Shown: positions 9,643 through 18,636, counted from the stretch's first letter. The stretch is DNA of 48,913 nt from Betaproteobacteria bacterium (GCA_016868035.1 VGID01000029.1:1-48913), one strand, 5' to 3'. Numbers and translations are program-made. The notes: generated by a model from the letters alone, not told the origin.

Positions 9643-10382
9643 TGTTCGACGGCAAAGTCGCGTTCGTCACCGGCGCTTCGCGCGGGATCGGGCGCGCCAT
9701 CGCACTGGAGCTGGCACGCCACGGGGCCGCCACGGTCGGCAGCGCCACCACCACCGCCGGAGCCGAGAGCATCAGCCAGCAATTCGCTGCGGCCGGGGCC
9801 AGAGGTGCCGGTGTCACGATGAACGTGAACGACGCCGCGCAGGTCGAGAGCGTGGTCGCCGATGTCCAGAAGCGGTTCGGTGAGATCGCCATACTCGTCA
9901 ATAACGCGGGCGTCACGCGCGACAACCTGCTCGTGCGCATGAAGGACGAGGAATGGGATCACATCATGGCGACCGATCTCAAGTCGGTGTACCGGCTGTC
10001 GAAGCTCGTGCTGCGCCCGATGATGAAAGCGCGGTTCGGCCGCATCATCAACATCACGTCCGTGGTGGGGGTGACCGGAAACGCCGGGCAGACGAATTAC
10101 GCCGCGGCCAAGGCCGGAATCATTGGATTCACGAAGTCGCTGGCGCGCGAGGTGGGCAGTCGCGAGATCACGGTCAACTGCGTGGCGCCCGGTTTCATCG
10201 ACACCGACATGACGCGCGCGCTGAGCGGCGAGCAGCGCGAAGCGCTCGTCGGGCAGATACCCCTGGCGCGCCTGGGCGAGCCCGCGGACGTCGCCGCGGC
10301 GGTGCTGTTTCTCGCCTCCCCGGGCGCTTCCTACGTGACCGGCTGTACGCTGCATGTCAATGGCGGCATGTACATGGAGTAA
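9639..10382 (+). CDS. fabG: 3-oxoacyl-ACP reductase
   Basis: NADPH-dependent ketoacyl reductase, short-chain dehydrogenase family. 247 residues from ATG 9639, or 246 from the next ATG at 9642. TGASRGIG (11-18) binds the cofactor; NNAG at 88-91; catalytic S141, Y154, K158 in the SVVG...YAAAK arrangement. The C-terminus HVNGGMYME is FabG-like. In the fabHDG cluster, so FabG and not another SDR. Confidence 0.96.
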   Translation: MMFDGKVAFVTGASRGIGRAIALELARHGAATVGSATTTAGAESISQQFAAAGARGAGVTMNVNDAAQVESVVADVQKRFGEIAILVNNAGVTRDNLLVRMKDEEWDHIMATDLKSVYRLSKLVLRPMMKARFGRIINITSVVGVTGNAGQTNYAAAKAGIIGFTKSLAREVGSREITVNCVAPGFIDTDMTRALSGEQREALVGQIPLARLGEPADVAAAVLFLASPGASYVTGCTLHVNGGMYME

Positions 10383-10461
10383 GGGGTGCGGCAGCCCGCA
10401 TGTTTTGCTCTTAGCAGTCTGGCGGACGCGTGAGCCGGACAGGCTGCCAGGCCGGCGAATC

Positions 10462-10470
10462 TGGTAAAAT
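10462..10470 (+). promoter_or_regulatory. Candidate extended -10 promoter of acpP
   Basis: TGGTAAAAT is an extended -10 (TG-N-TAAAAT) in the 182-bp gap before acpP, giving a leader of about 90 nt. No good -35 is seen, as expected for extended -10 promoters. A separate acpP promoter is reasonable because ACP is needed in large excess over the other enzymes. Confidence 0.45.
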
Positions 10471-10564
10471 AGCGCGCGGATTTGGCTGCCGATACCCGCC
10501 GGGCAATCCGGCCATTAACTTCATCGCAAAGAACGACATATCCTCAAGAGGAAAGGGGCCCTGA

Positions 10565-10804
10565 ATGGAAAACATCGAGCAACGCGTGAAAAAAATTGTT
10601 GCCGAGCAACTGGGTGTCAACGAGGCGGATGTCAAGAACGAGTCATCGTTCGTGAACGACCTCGGCGCGGATTCGCTCGACACCGTGGAGCTCGTGATGG
10701 CGCTCGAGGAGGAATTCGAGACCGAGATCCCGGACGAGGAAGCCGAAAAAATAACCACCGTGCAGCAGGCCGTCGAATACATCAAGGCCCACGCAAAGTC
10801 GTAA
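10565..10804 (+). CDS. acpP: Acyl carrier protein
   Basis: Carries growing acyl chains on a phosphopantetheine arm. 79 residues, acidic, with the modification site S37 in [10 protein letters not shown]. The ribosome site GAGGAAAGGGG lies just before the ATG, strong as for other highly expressed acpP genes. Lies between fabG and fabF. Confidence 0.98.
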   Translation: MENIEQRVKKIVAEQLGVNEADVKNESSFVNDLGADSLDTVELVMALEEEFETEIPDEEAEKITTVQQAVEYIKAHAKS

Positions 10805-10827
10805 GCTCGCCCGGGTCCGGAGTCAAT

Positions 10828-12066
10828 TTGTCCAGGCGCAGAGTCGTCATAACAGGCCTCGGCATCGTCTCACCCGTCGGGATCGGCATACCCGAGGCGT
10901 GGCAGAGCGTCGTATCCGGAAAATCCGGAATCGCCCGCATCACGCGTTTTGACCCTTCCGCTTTCAGTTCCCAGATCGCGGGCGAAGTCAGGGGCTTCGA
11001 TCCCGCCAACTACATCTCGACCAGGGAAGCCCGTCGCTTCGACACGTTCATACACTACGGGCTCGCGGCAGCGATCGAGGCGATCAAGGACTCGGGTCTG
11101 GATTTCGAGCGAGCGAACCGCGAGCAGGCGGGCGTATGCATCGGCTCCGGCATCGGCGGGCTGCCGCTGATCGAGGAGACGCACAACGCGGTGCTCGCCA
11201 GCGGCCCCCGCAAGATCTCGCCGTTCTTCGTCCCCGGAACCATCATCAACATGATCTCGGGACAGCTCTCGATCATGTACGGTCTCAAGGGCCCCAATCT
11301 GTCCCTGGTAACGGCCTGCACCACGTCCAACCACTGCATCGGGGACGCCGGACGCCTGATCGAGTACGGCGATGCCGACGTGATGGTTGCCGGGGGCGCG
11401 GAAGCGACCGTCTCGCCGCTCGGAATGGGCGGGTTCTGCGCCGCACGCGCGGTGTCTTGCCGCAATGACGACCCCGCGGGAGCGAGCCGGCCATGGGACC
11501 GGGATCGCGATGGATTCGTGCTGGGAGAAGGCGCCGGCATATTGGTACTCGAGGAATACGAGCACGCGAAGGCGCGCGGCGCGCGCATCTACTGCGAGCT
11601 CGCGGGCTACGGCATGAGCGCGGACGCCCATCACATCACGGCTCCATGCGAGGATGGCGACGGCGCGGTGCGCTGCATGGCCAACGCGCTCAAGAACGCG
11701 AGGTTGAACCACGACGCGGTCCATTACATCAACGCGCACGGGACCTCGACGCCGCTCGGTGACGTGGCCGAGACGATCGCCATCAAGAACTGCTTCAAGG
11801 ACCACGCTGGCAAGATCGCGGTGAGCTCGACCAAGTCCATGACCGGGCATTTGCTCGGCGCCGCAGGCGGCGTCGAAGCGGTGTTCTCGGTTCTGGCGAT
11901 CCGGGACCAGGTGGCGCCGCCGACGATCAACCTCGAGAACCCGGACCCGCAGTGCGATCTCGATTACGTGCCGAACACCGCGCGCAAGATGAAGATCGAC
12001 GTCGCCATATCGAACTCGTTCGGGTTTGGCGGCACCAACGGCAGCCTGGTTTTCCGCAGGGTTTGA
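10828..12066 (+). CDS. fabF: Beta-ketoacyl-ACP synthase II
   Basis: Elongation condensing enzyme for malonyl-ACP with acyl-ACP. 412 residues. Catalytic C164 (TACTTSNH), H304 (NAHGTSTP) and H341 (KSMTGHLLG), with the GFGGTNGSL C-terminal loop. The start is TTG at 10828, giving MSRRRVVITGLG; there is no ATG near and the strand begins right there. GGAG lies about 10 nt upstream. Starts 23 nt after acpP. Confidence 0.94.
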   Translation: MSRRRVVITGLGIVSPVGIGIPEAWQSVVSGKSGIARITRFDPSAFSSQIAGEVRGFDPANYISTREARRFDTFIHYGLAAAIEAIKDSGLDFERANREQAGVCIGSGIGGLPLIEETHNAVLASGPRKISPFFVPGTIINMISGQLSIMYGLKGPNLSLVTACTTSNHCIGDAGRLIEYGDADVMVAGGAEATVSPLGMGGFCAARAVSCRNDDPAGASRPWDRDRDGFVLGEGAGILVLEEYEHAKARGARIYCELAGYGMSADAHHITAPCEDGDGAVRCMANALKNARLNHDAVHYINAHGTSTPLGDVAETIAIKNCFKDHAGKIAVSSTKSMTGHLLGAAGGVEAVFSVLAIRDQVAPPTINLENPDPQCDLDYVPNTARKMKIDVAISNSFGFGGTNGSLVFRRV

Positions 12067-12094
12067 TCCCCGCCCCGCGCCAGGGGGTCCCTCG

Positions 12095-12907
12095 ATGATC
12101 CTGATCAACGGTGCGGCGACGGATAGCGTCCCCGCCACCGACCGCGGCCTTGCCTATGGCGACGGGGTATTCCGCACAATACTCGTCCAGGGCGCGAGGG
12201 CGCGACGCTGGCGGCATCACTATCGAAAGCTCGCCTCCGATTGCTCGGCGCTCGCCATTCCATGCCCCGCCGAAACATTGCTTGCCGAAGAGCTTGCGGC
12301 TACCGCACGTGAGCACGGTGATTGCGTAGTGAAGATCATCATCACCCGTGGCAGCGGGCGGCGGGGTTACGCGCCACCGCATTCTCCGGCGGTGACCCGC
12401 ATCGTCATCGCGGGCCCGCGCCCCGATTACCCGCGCGATTTCGAGGATTCCGGCGTGAAAATGCATTTGTGCGCGACGCGCCTCGCCTCGCAGCCCAGGC
12501 TCGCGGGCATAAAGCATCTCAACCGGCTGGAAAACGTGCTCGCCCGCTCCGAATGGCATGACGACTCCGTGCCCGAGGGCCTGATGCTCGACCAGGACGG
12601 AAACGCCGTATCGGGCACCATGACCAATCTGTTCGTGGTGGACCGCGGCGGTCTTACGACCCCGGATCTGTCGCGATGCGGGGTGGCGGGTCTCACGCGC
12701 GAGCGCGTCATGGATGCTGCGACCACCCGGGGCGTGGCCTGCCGCGTCGAGCGGATTCCGCTCGCGCGGCTGCTGGAAGCAGACGAAGTATTCCTGGTGA
12801 ACAGCGTGATCGGCGTGTGGCCGGTGAAGGAGTGTTTCGGCAGGACGTGGGAACCGGGTCCGTCGGCTGCGCGCGTGAGAAAATGGCTCGATGAAGCTGG
12901 CGACTAG
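12095..12907 (+). CDS. pabC: Aminodeoxychorismate lyase
   Basis: PLP enzyme of fold type IV that releases pyruvate from aminodeoxychorismate to give p-aminobenzoate for folate. 270 residues. DRGLAYGDGVFRT (16-28), PLP lysine K140 in GIKHLNRLENVL, and SGTMTNLFVV binding the cofactor phosphate. Start ATG at 12095 with AGGGGG upstream; an earlier ATG at 12026 lies inside fabF. Sits between fabF and mltG as in E. coli; overlaps mltG by 17 nt. Branched-chain aminotransferase or D-amino-acid transaminase share the fold, but context favours PabC. Confidence 0.9.
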   Translation: MILINGAATDSVPATDRGLAYGDGVFRTILVQGARARRWRHHYRKLASDCSALAIPCPAETLLAEELAATAREHGDCVVKIIITRGSGRRGYAPPHSPAVTRIVIAGPRPDYPRDFEDSGVKMHLCATRLASQPRLAGIKHLNRLENVLARSEWHDDSVPEGLMLDQDGNAVSGTMTNLFVVDRGGLTTPDLSRCGVAGLTRERVMDAATTRGVACRVERIPLARLLEADEVFLVNSVIGVWPVKECFGRTWEPGPSAARVRKWLDEAGD

Positions 12908-13904
12908 ACGCGCGGTGCGCCTGGGGCTCGGGGCGGCGGGCGTATGCCTGGCGCTTGCGCTCGGCGCGTTCGCGTACTATGCAACCGCCCGTTTTCCGGA
13001 CGGATCGTTGCCGGTGCAGTTCAGCCTGAAAGCCGGCAGCAGTCTGCGCGCGGTGGCGCAGCAGATGGTGGATGCCGGCGTACTACCCCATCCCGCAGCC
13101 TTCGTGCTGCTGGCCCGCGCGATGGGCGAGTCGGGAAACATCAAGGCAGGCAGTTACGAAGTCGATGCGCCCCTGACGCTCCTGCAGCTGTTGCGCAGAG
13201 TGACCAGGGGCGATTACACCCTGTCCACCATTACGTTTGTCGAGGGGTGGACGTTCAAACAGATGCGAAAAGCGCTGGACGGAACCCCGGCGCTGAAGCA
13301 CGATACCCTCGGTCTGTCCGAAGCCGATATCCTGCAACGCCTTGCGATTGCGGCGGCTTTGCCCGAGGGACTGTTCTTCCCGGACACCTACCATTTCAGC
13401 CACGGCACCAGCGATCTTGCGATCCTGCGGCGTGCCCACCGCCTCATGCAGGCGCATCTCACCGCGCAGTGGGAGAAGCGGGCCTTGAACCTGCCGCTTG
13501 CCTCGCCATACGACGCGCTGATCCTCGCCTCGATCGTCGAGAAGGAGACCGGCAGGGCGGAGGAGCGCGCGCTGATCGCTTCCGTCTTCGTCAACCGGCT
13601 GCGAATCGGCATGAAGCTGCAGACGGATCCCACGGTGATCTACGGGCTGGGAGATGCGTTCGACGGCAATCTGCGCAGGCGCGATCTGGTCACCGATACG
13701 CCCTACAACACGTACACGCGCACCGGCCTGCCGCCGACGCCGATCGCCCTGCCCGGGCTTGCTTCGCTTGCGGCGGTGCTCAATCCAGCGAACAGCGACA
13801 TGCTCTATTTCGTGGCGCGGGGCGATGGCAGTTCCCATTTCTCGCGCACGCTGGCCGAGCACGATCGGGCGGTCACCAAGTACCAGCGAACGGGAAAACG
13901 CTGA
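12891..13904 (+). CDS. mltG: Endolytic murein transglycosylase MltG
   Basis: Membrane-anchored lytic transglycosylase that cuts nascent glycan chains and so ends their growth. 337 residues. One transmembrane helix at about 9-31, a LysM-like stretch about 42-105, and the YceG catalytic domain with E217 in ASIVEKETG. QTDPTVIYG and LPPTPIALPG are family blocks. Overlaps pabC at its start; its stop overlaps the tmk start (TGATG). Confidence 0.93.
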   Translation: MKLATRRAVRLGLGAAGVCLALALGAFAYYATARFPDGSLPVQFSLKAGSSLRAVAQQMVDAGVLPHPAAFVLLARAMGESGNIKAGSYEVDAPLTLLQLLRRVTRGDYTLSTITFVEGWTFKQMRKALDGTPALKHDTLGLSEADILQRLAIAAALPEGLFFPDTYHFSHGTSDLAILRRAHRLMQAHLTAQWEKRALNLPLASPYDALILASIVEKETGRAEERALIASVFVNRLRIGMKLQTDPTVIYGLGDAFDGNLRRRDLVTDTPYNTYTRTGLPPTPIALPGLASLAAVLNPANSDMLYFVARGDGSSHFSRTLAEHDRAVTKYQRTGKR

Positions 13905-14533
13905 TGCGCGGCCGGTTCATCACGCTGGAAGGCATCGACGGCGCGGGCAAGAGCACGCATCTCGAGTGGCTTGCGCGCCGGCTCGGGGAACGCGGCCTGC
14001 GCGTGAAGCTGACGCGCGAGCCCGGCGGCACCGCGCTCGGCGAGGAGTTGCGCTCCCTGGTGCTCGCGCGCCGCCAGTCGCTGCATCCCGACACCGAGGC
14101 GCTGCTCATGTTCGCCGCACGGCGCGAGCATCTGGAGCGCGTCATCGTGCCCGCCCTCGAGTCCGGCACGTGGGTCGTGTGCGACCGGTTCACCGATGCG
14201 ACCTACGCCTACCAGGCAAGCGGCAGCGGCATCGCGTGGGAGCGGATCGCCGTGCTTGAACAATGGGCGCAGCGCGGACTGCAACCGGACCTCACGTTCG
14301 TCCTCGACGTCGAGCCGCAGGTCGGACGGCAACGCGCCCGGAGCCAAAAGCAGCCCGACCGGTTCGAGTCCGAGGAGCAGGCGTTCTTCCAGCGGGTGCG
14401 CGAGGGCTACCTGCGGCGCGCGAAGGAATGTCCCGGACGCATACGCGTGATCGATGCGAATGGCCCCATGATCCAGATTCAGAACGAACTTGAGAAAATC
14501 ATCTCAAGCTTCTGTTCTGAAAGTGTTAAATGA
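13904..14533 (+). CDS. tmk: Thymidylate kinase
   Basis: Phosphorylates dTMP to dTDP. 209 residues. P-loop GIDGAGKST at 10-18, TREPGGT (the DRX-like and substrate-binding block), DRFTDATYAYQ, and a LID segment RARSQKQPDRFE with basic residues. Overlaps the mltG stop by one base. The last 20 residues are more polar than usual, but the length is normal. Confidence 0.95.
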   Translation: MRGRFITLEGIDGAGKSTHLEWLARRLGERGLRVKLTREPGGTALGEELRSLVLARRQSLHPDTEALLMFAARREHLERVIVPALESGTWVVCDRFTDATYAYQASGSGIAWERIAVLEQWAQRGLQPDLTFVLDVEPQVGRQRARSQKQPDRFESEEQAFFQRVREGYLRRAKECPGRIRVIDANGPMIQIQNELEKIISSFCSESVK

Positions 14534-14545
14534 CTACCATCACGA

Positions 14546-14583
14546 TCACAGGCGTTGTTCCGATTCACAGGCGTTGTTCCGAT
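14546..14583. repeat. Two exact tandem 19-bp copies
   Basis: TCACAGGCGTTGTTCCGAT occurs twice head to tail in the 88-bp gap between tmk and holB. It is a simple recent duplication; the gap has no other clear content except TTTATAAAATG just before holB. Confidence 0.9.
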
Positions 14584-14621
14584 TCCGCTGCAACTCTGCG
14601 TGGCAACCGACTGTTTATAAA

Positions 14622-15635
14622 ATGATTTATTCCTGGCACGAACGGGAGTTCGCGCAGATGCTCGCACGCAAGGAGCGCCTGCCGCACGCACTGCTCGTGC
14701 GCGGACCCGAAGGCATCGGCAAGGTCGGTTTCGCCGAAGCGCTCGCGGCAGCGCTGTTGTGCGAAGACCCCGGGCGCCAGGGCGCGGCCTGCGGGCGTTG
14801 CGCCGCCTGCGGCTGGATGACGCAGGACAGCCACCCGGATTTCCGTCGGCTCGCGCCGGAAGCGCTCGGCGGGAGTGGCGAGAACGACGAGGAGGGCAGG
14901 GAGCGGAAAGCGAGCCTCCAGATTCCCGTGGATGCGGTGCGCGGGATTTCTGCCTTCGTCACGATGTCGAGCCATCGCAGCGGGGCGAAAGTGGTGTTGA
15001 TCCATCCAGCGGAAGCGCTCAACGTGAACGCCGCCAACGCGCTGCTGAAGAACCTCGAGGAGCCGCCTCCGCGGACCTATTTCGTGCTGGTGGCGCATCG
15101 CTGGCACGATCTGCCGGCCACGGTACGGAGCCGCTGCGAGCATGTCGTCCTGGGTATTCCGGACGCGGCAACGGCGCGGGACTGGCTCGAGAGGGAGGGC
15201 GTGCGCGATCCTGCGCTGAGCCTGGCGCAGGCAGGTGGCATGCCATTGCTTGCCCGGGAATTCGACGACGCATACTGGCAGACGCGTCACGATTTTCTCG
15301 CTGCGATCACGAGCCCCGAGTTCGCGCCGCTGGAGGCGGCCGAACGGCTCCGCGAATGCGCGCCGGCGCTCGCGGCGGGCTGGATGCAAAAATGGTCGTT
15401 CGATCTCGCCTTGCGCAAGCTGACCGGACGCGCGCGCTACAATCCGGACTACGCCGATCAGATCGCGGCAACGGCGGCGCAACTCGATGCGCGCGAAGCG
15501 CTGCGATTCCACCGCGCCGCGGTCCAGCTCCAGCGCATCGTCAGTCACCCGCTCAACCCCCGGTTGTTCGTCGAACAACTGTTGCTCGAATACGCCGGTC
15601 TGTTGCGCCGTCCCGCGCTCGATCCGGCCGAATGA
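14622..15635 (+). CDS. holB: DNA polymerase III subunit delta'
   Basis: Clamp-loader subunit. 337 residues. An AAA+ fold with a P-loop-like GPEGIGKVG at 28-36, a zinc module with C47, C57, C60 and C63, and the ALLKNLEEPPPRTYFVLV block of delta' proteins. R-rich sensor 2 region follows. I chose ATG at 14622 (MIYSWHEREFAQML), matching relatives; an earlier in-frame start at 14490 lies inside tmk. No clear ribosome site precedes it. tmk-holB adjacency is conserved. Confidence 0.92.
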   Translation: MIYSWHEREFAQMLARKERLPHALLVRGPEGIGKVGFAEALAAALLCEDPGRQGAACGRCAACGWMTQDSHPDFRRLAPEALGGSGENDEEGRERKASLQIPVDAVRGISAFVTMSSHRSGAKVVLIHPAEALNVNAANALLKNLEEPPPRTYFVLVAHRWHDLPATVRSRCEHVVLGIPDAATARDWLEREGVRDPALSLAQAGGMPLLAREFDDAYWQTRHDFLAAITSPEFAPLEAAERLRECAPALAAGWMQKWSFDLALRKLTGRARYNPDYADQIAATAAQLDAREALRFHRAAVQLQRIVSHPLNPRLFVEQLLLEYAGLLRRPALDPAE

Positions 15636-15647
15636 CGGTGTGTTAGT

Positions 15648-16436
15648 ATGCTCATCGATTCCCATTGCCATCTGAACTTTCCTGAGCTTGCCGAGCGTAT
15701 CGAGCCGGTGCTGGAGGCCATGCGCGGCAACGGGGTGACGCACGCGTTGTGTGTGAGCGTCACGCTGCAGGAATTTCCGGAGGTGAGGGCGCTTGCCGAG
15801 CGCTATCCGCAGATTCTGGGCTCCGTCGGGGTCCACCCGGACTACCCCGACGTGCCAGAGTTTTCCGGGGAAGATCTGGTTTCCTTGTCGGATCACCCGC
15901 GCATCGTCGCGATCGGAGAGACCGGTCTTGACTATTTGCGGATCAAGCGCGACTGTGAATGGCAGCGGGAGCGTTTCCGCACCCACATCCGCGCTGCGCG
16001 CCGCTGCGGCAAACCGCTGATCATCCACATGCGCGAGGCGGCCGCGGACACGCTGCGCATCATGCGCGAGGAGGGGGCCGGGGAAGCGGGAGGCGTAATG
16101 CATTGCTTCACGGAAACCTGGGAAGTCGCGCAGGCGGCCATGGAGCTCGGGTTCTACATCTCGTTTTCGGGCATCGTGACCTTCAAGAACGCCCAGGCGT
16201 TGAAGGAAGTCGCGAGGCAGGTGCCACTGGGGCGCATGCTGATCGAGACCGATGCACCCTATCTGGCGCCGATGCCGTACCGCGGCGAAATCAACGAGCC
16301 GGCTCTGGTCAAACACGTTGCGGAAGAAATCGCCCGCTTGCACGGGGTGCCGGTGGAGCGGGTTGCCGCCGCAACCAGAGAGAACTTTATCGATCTGTTC
16401 AAGCTGAAAGGGGTTGTATCTGATGCGTCTGGTTAG
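15648..16436 (+). CDS. tatD: TatD-family metal-dependent DNase
   Basis: TIM-barrel hydrolase; members act as 3'-5' exonucleases or deoxyribonucleases. 262 residues. Metal ligands are visible: H6 and H8 (SHCHLN), E in GETGLDY, H in IIHMRE, H in MHCF and D in ETDAPYL. Twelve nt after holB. In other proteobacteria a pilZ gene often lies between holB and this gene; none is seen here. YcfH is the likely closest E. coli relative given the tmk-holB-ycfH order, so the tatD symbol is family level. Confidence 0.85.
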   Translation: MLIDSHCHLNFPELAERIEPVLEAMRGNGVTHALCVSVTLQEFPEVRALAERYPQILGSVGVHPDYPDVPEFSGEDLVSLSDHPRIVAIGETGLDYLRIKRDCEWQRERFRTHIRAARRCGKPLIIHMREAAADTLRIMREEGAGEAGGVMHCFTETWEVAQAAMELGFYISFSGIVTFKNAQALKEVARQVPLGRMLIETDAPYLAPMPYRGEINEPALVKHVAEEIARLHGVPVERVAAATRENFIDLFKLKGVVSDASG

Positions 16437-17061
16437 AGGTATGGCGATCGCCGCGCTGTTGCTCGCCGCCGGTGGCGCGGCTGCGGCCGGTGCCTATGAC
16501 GACATGATCAGGGCGATCGAGCGCGAGGATGAGCGCAGCATCGCGGCGCTGCTCAAACGGGGCGTAGACGTGGATACCGTGGGACCCAACGGCGATTCCT
16601 TGCTGGTCATCGCGTCCAGGCAGGGCAAGCCCGCTATCGTCAAGCTTTTGCTTTCGGCCCAACCGCGGATCAATGCGCGCAACGCATTCGGCGAGAGCGC
16701 GCTGATGGTGGCCGCCTTCCACGGGCATACCGGGATCGTGCAGCAGTTGCTTGCGCACGGGGCGGAGGTCAATCAGCCGGGCTGGACTCCGTTGATCTAT
16801 GCGGCGGCCCACAACCGCACTGAAATTGCCCGGATCCTGATCGGGCACGGAGCCCAGGTGAACGCCCAAGCCGGGAACGGGACCACCGCGCTGATGATGG
16901 CGGCGCGGGAAGGACACCTGCCGATGGTGCTGCTGCTGCTCGAGCATGGGGCGGATCTGAATGCGAAGACCCCGGCCGGATATACGGCACTGAACATGGC
17001 TCGGGACCACGACCGCCGTGACGTGGCCGAGATGCTGATCAAGGCGGGTGCAGCGGAATGA
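16423..17061 (+). CDS. Secreted ankyrin-repeat protein
   Basis: 212 residues. A signal peptide (MRLVRGMAIAALLLAAGG, cleavage near AAAAGAYDD) is followed by about five ankyrin repeats from residue 25 to the end, e.g. GWTPLIYAAAHNRTEIARIL and GTTALMMAAREGHLPMVLLL. Likely a periplasmic protein-protein interaction module; partner unknown. The ATG at 16423 has AAAGGGG upstream and overlaps the tatD 3' end by 14 nt, so it is probably co-translated. Ankyrin genes after tatD occur in other beta genomes. Confidence 0.85.
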   Translation: MRLVRGMAIAALLLAAGGAAAAGAYDDMIRAIEREDERSIAALLKRGVDVDTVGPNGDSLLVIASRQGKPAIVKLLLSAQPRINARNAFGESALMVAAFHGHTGIVQQLLAHGAEVNQPGWTPLIYAAAHNRTEIARILIGHGAQVNAQAGNGTTALMMAAREGHLPMVLLLLEHGADLNAKTPAGYTALNMARDHDRRDVAEMLIKAGAAE

Positions 17062-17089
17062 CGGGCTGGAAACGAGGTCGGAACACGAA

Positions 17090-17118
17090 TATACGCTGCT
17101 TCGTATAATGTATATTAT
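17090..17118 (+). promoter_or_regulatory. AT-rich inverted repeats upstream of 17199 gene
   Basis: Two adjacent inverted repeats: TATACG / CGTATA with a 6-nt loop (17090-17107) and ATAAT / ATTAT with a 4-nt loop (17105-17118). A consensus -10 TATAAT lies at 17104-17109 and another at 17161-17166, both without a clear -35. The layout suggests an operator over a promoter for the 95-residue gene downstream. Confidence 0.4.
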
Positions 17119-17198
17119 GTAAAATTCTGTCTCCGTCGGGCGGTCGTCCAGTTCCTCCCCTATAATGCCCATCAAAGCTTCCCCCACCGCATAGGACC

Positions 17199-17486
17199 AT
17201 GGCCGAAGACACCATCACCGAGTGGCTGATCAGGAAGGGCCGCAAGAAGGAGCTAAACGTCGAGCTGGCAAAGCAGCTCGCATCGGAATCCCGGCTCGGC
17301 TGGTACATCGCGCCCCACGGCCACAAACGCTACATCATCGGGAAGGTGACCCTGCAGAAGCTCTCCAGCCGGCACATCGTGATGGACGATGAGGGCAAGG
17401 CCCTTACCTTCGAGAGCATCGAGGACGCGAAGACCTTCCTGCGCGACGAGCTGAAGATACTCACGCCGCAGGTCTTCAATTTCTAG
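17199..17486 (+). CDS. Small protein of unknown function
   Basis: 95 residues, MAEDTITEWLIRKGRKKELN at the N-terminus, rich in Lys and charged residues, no membrane segment, no signal peptide. The first half looks helical and the middle (GWYIAPHGHKRYIIGKVTL) looks like beta strands. I do not recognise the family. It stands alone behind an AT-rich control region and ends in a convergent position with the PAS gene. ATG at 17199 has no strong ribosome site (AGGACC). Confidence 0.7.
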   Translation: MAEDTITEWLIRKGRKKELNVELAKQLASESRLGWYIAPHGHKRYIIGKVTLQKLSSRHIVMDDEGKALTFESIEDAKTFLRDELKILTPQVFNF

Positions 17487-17503
17487 GGCAATTTCTAAGG
17501 GGT

Positions 17504-17530
17504 AGGCGCCCCGGAACCGGGGGTCCGCCT
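17504..17530. terminator. Hairpin between convergent genes
   Basis: AGGCG-CCCCGG-AA-CCGGGG-(3 nt)-CGCCT forms a strong GC stem between the convergent 17199 gene and the PAS gene. No clear U tract, so termination is inferred from position and stem strength. Confidence 0.4.
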
Positions 17531-17559
17531 CACGAACCAGCCAGCAACCAAGGCTTGCG

Positions 17560-18444
17560 CTAGGCTTTGGGATCTTGGCCGGATTTCAGCGATTCCAGTT
17601 CGGCAAGGGCTGCGGAAAGGGCTTCCTCGGTCTGGTCGCTCTTTGCAAGGTCCCGTGCGATCATCAGGTACCCGACCGTGCCCCCGGTCCTGGCCTTCAC
17701 CGGCAGCACTACGGTGCTCGCGCGGAAACGGACCCCTCCCTTGCGGATGCGCGCCCCCTCCTCTTCCGCACTGCCGGTGAAACGCGCAACCTCGACCAGC
17801 CTGTCCGGTCGGCGCGCAAGGATGTCCTCCTTGGTGAAGAAACGGGAATAATTCTGCCCGACGATCTCCGTTTCGGTGTAGCCGAACATCCGCTCCGCCC
17901 CCGCGTTCCAGTGCACCACCAGGCCGTTCGCATCGAGGGCGCACGCGGCATACTCGACCATGTGCGCCGTCAGCAGCCGGAAGCGCTGCTCGCACACGTG
18001 GAGCGCGTCCTTGGTCGCTTCGACCCGCCGGATCTCGTCCTTCAGGAGGTCGGCCTCACCAGTGGCCACCTGCAGCCGGTCCACCTGCTCCTTGAGCGAT
18101 CCCACCATGAGGGCGATCAGGGGGCATGCGATCACGATCGCCATGAGCTGCCGCCAGTCCAGCTCCGAGTAGCGGAACAGGTAAAGCGGATGGGAGAACA
18201 AGACGAAGGAGCAAAACAGCACGATCGCCGCGCTTAGCATCCCCGCCATCCCGCCCGCAAGATAGCTCGAGAGCGCCACCGTCAGCAGCAGGAGCAGACC
18301 GGGATCGGGCAGGATGCCCAGCCTGCGCCACAGGACGGTAACGATGAACACGGACAGCAAGGTCAGCAGCCCCGCTCCCGCGAAGCGGACCCAGCTCGCT
18401 ATGGCGAACGATGGCCTGCCAGCGATCCAGTCCCACTGCCACAT
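17560..18444 (-). CDS. Membrane protein with PAS domain, no output domain
   Basis: 294 residues. The N-terminal half has about four hydrophobic segments (residues 15-105), like the KdpD/DUF4118-type sensor membrane module. A short coiled coil (about 110-150, DEIRRVEATKDAL) leads into a PAS domain at about 155-270 with WNAGAERMFGYTETEIVGQNYSRFF and the GYLMIARDLAKSD end typical of PAS/PAC. No kinase, GGDEF or HTH follows, so it can only signal through a partner. ATG at 18444 has GGGAAGAA upstream; a TTG five codons earlier is possible. 18460-18636 upstream holds nothing I recognise. Confidence 0.75.
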   Translation of the reverse strand: MWQWDWIAGRPSFAIASWVRFAGAGLLTLLSVFIVTVLWRRLGILPDPGLLLLLTVALSSYLAGGMAGMLSAAIVLFCSFVLFSHPLYLFRYSELDWRQLMAIVIACPLIALMVGSLKEQVDRLQVATGEADLLKDEIRRVEATKDALHVCEQRFRLLTAHMVEYAACALDANGLVVHWNAGAERMFGYTETEIVGQNYSRFFTKEDILARRPDRLVEVARFTGSAEEEGARIRKGGVRFRASTVVLPVKARTGGTVGYLMIARDLAKSDQTEEALSAALAELESLKSGQDPKA

Positions 18445-18636
18445 AACCGTTCTTCCCAAAAGCTAAAGGCGCGACGAAATACCGTCGCCTTCCGCCCGGT
18501 TTTCGACGTCCTGGCGGTCGGTACGGCGCTTTCCTGCCACGTAAGCAAGGAAGCGCAAGATTGATGCCAGGGCGCCGGGTGAGCACACCAAAACGCCATC
18601 TGTGCGCTCCCCGCCGCTCTGGGCCGGCAGCGGCGG

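Noticed and set aside
17096-17115. 15-base match (CTTCGTATAATGTAT) to the left half of loxP
   Set aside because: The right arm is absent (TATTATGTAAAAT does not match), and the host is not a P1 host; likely chance in an AT-rich promoter.
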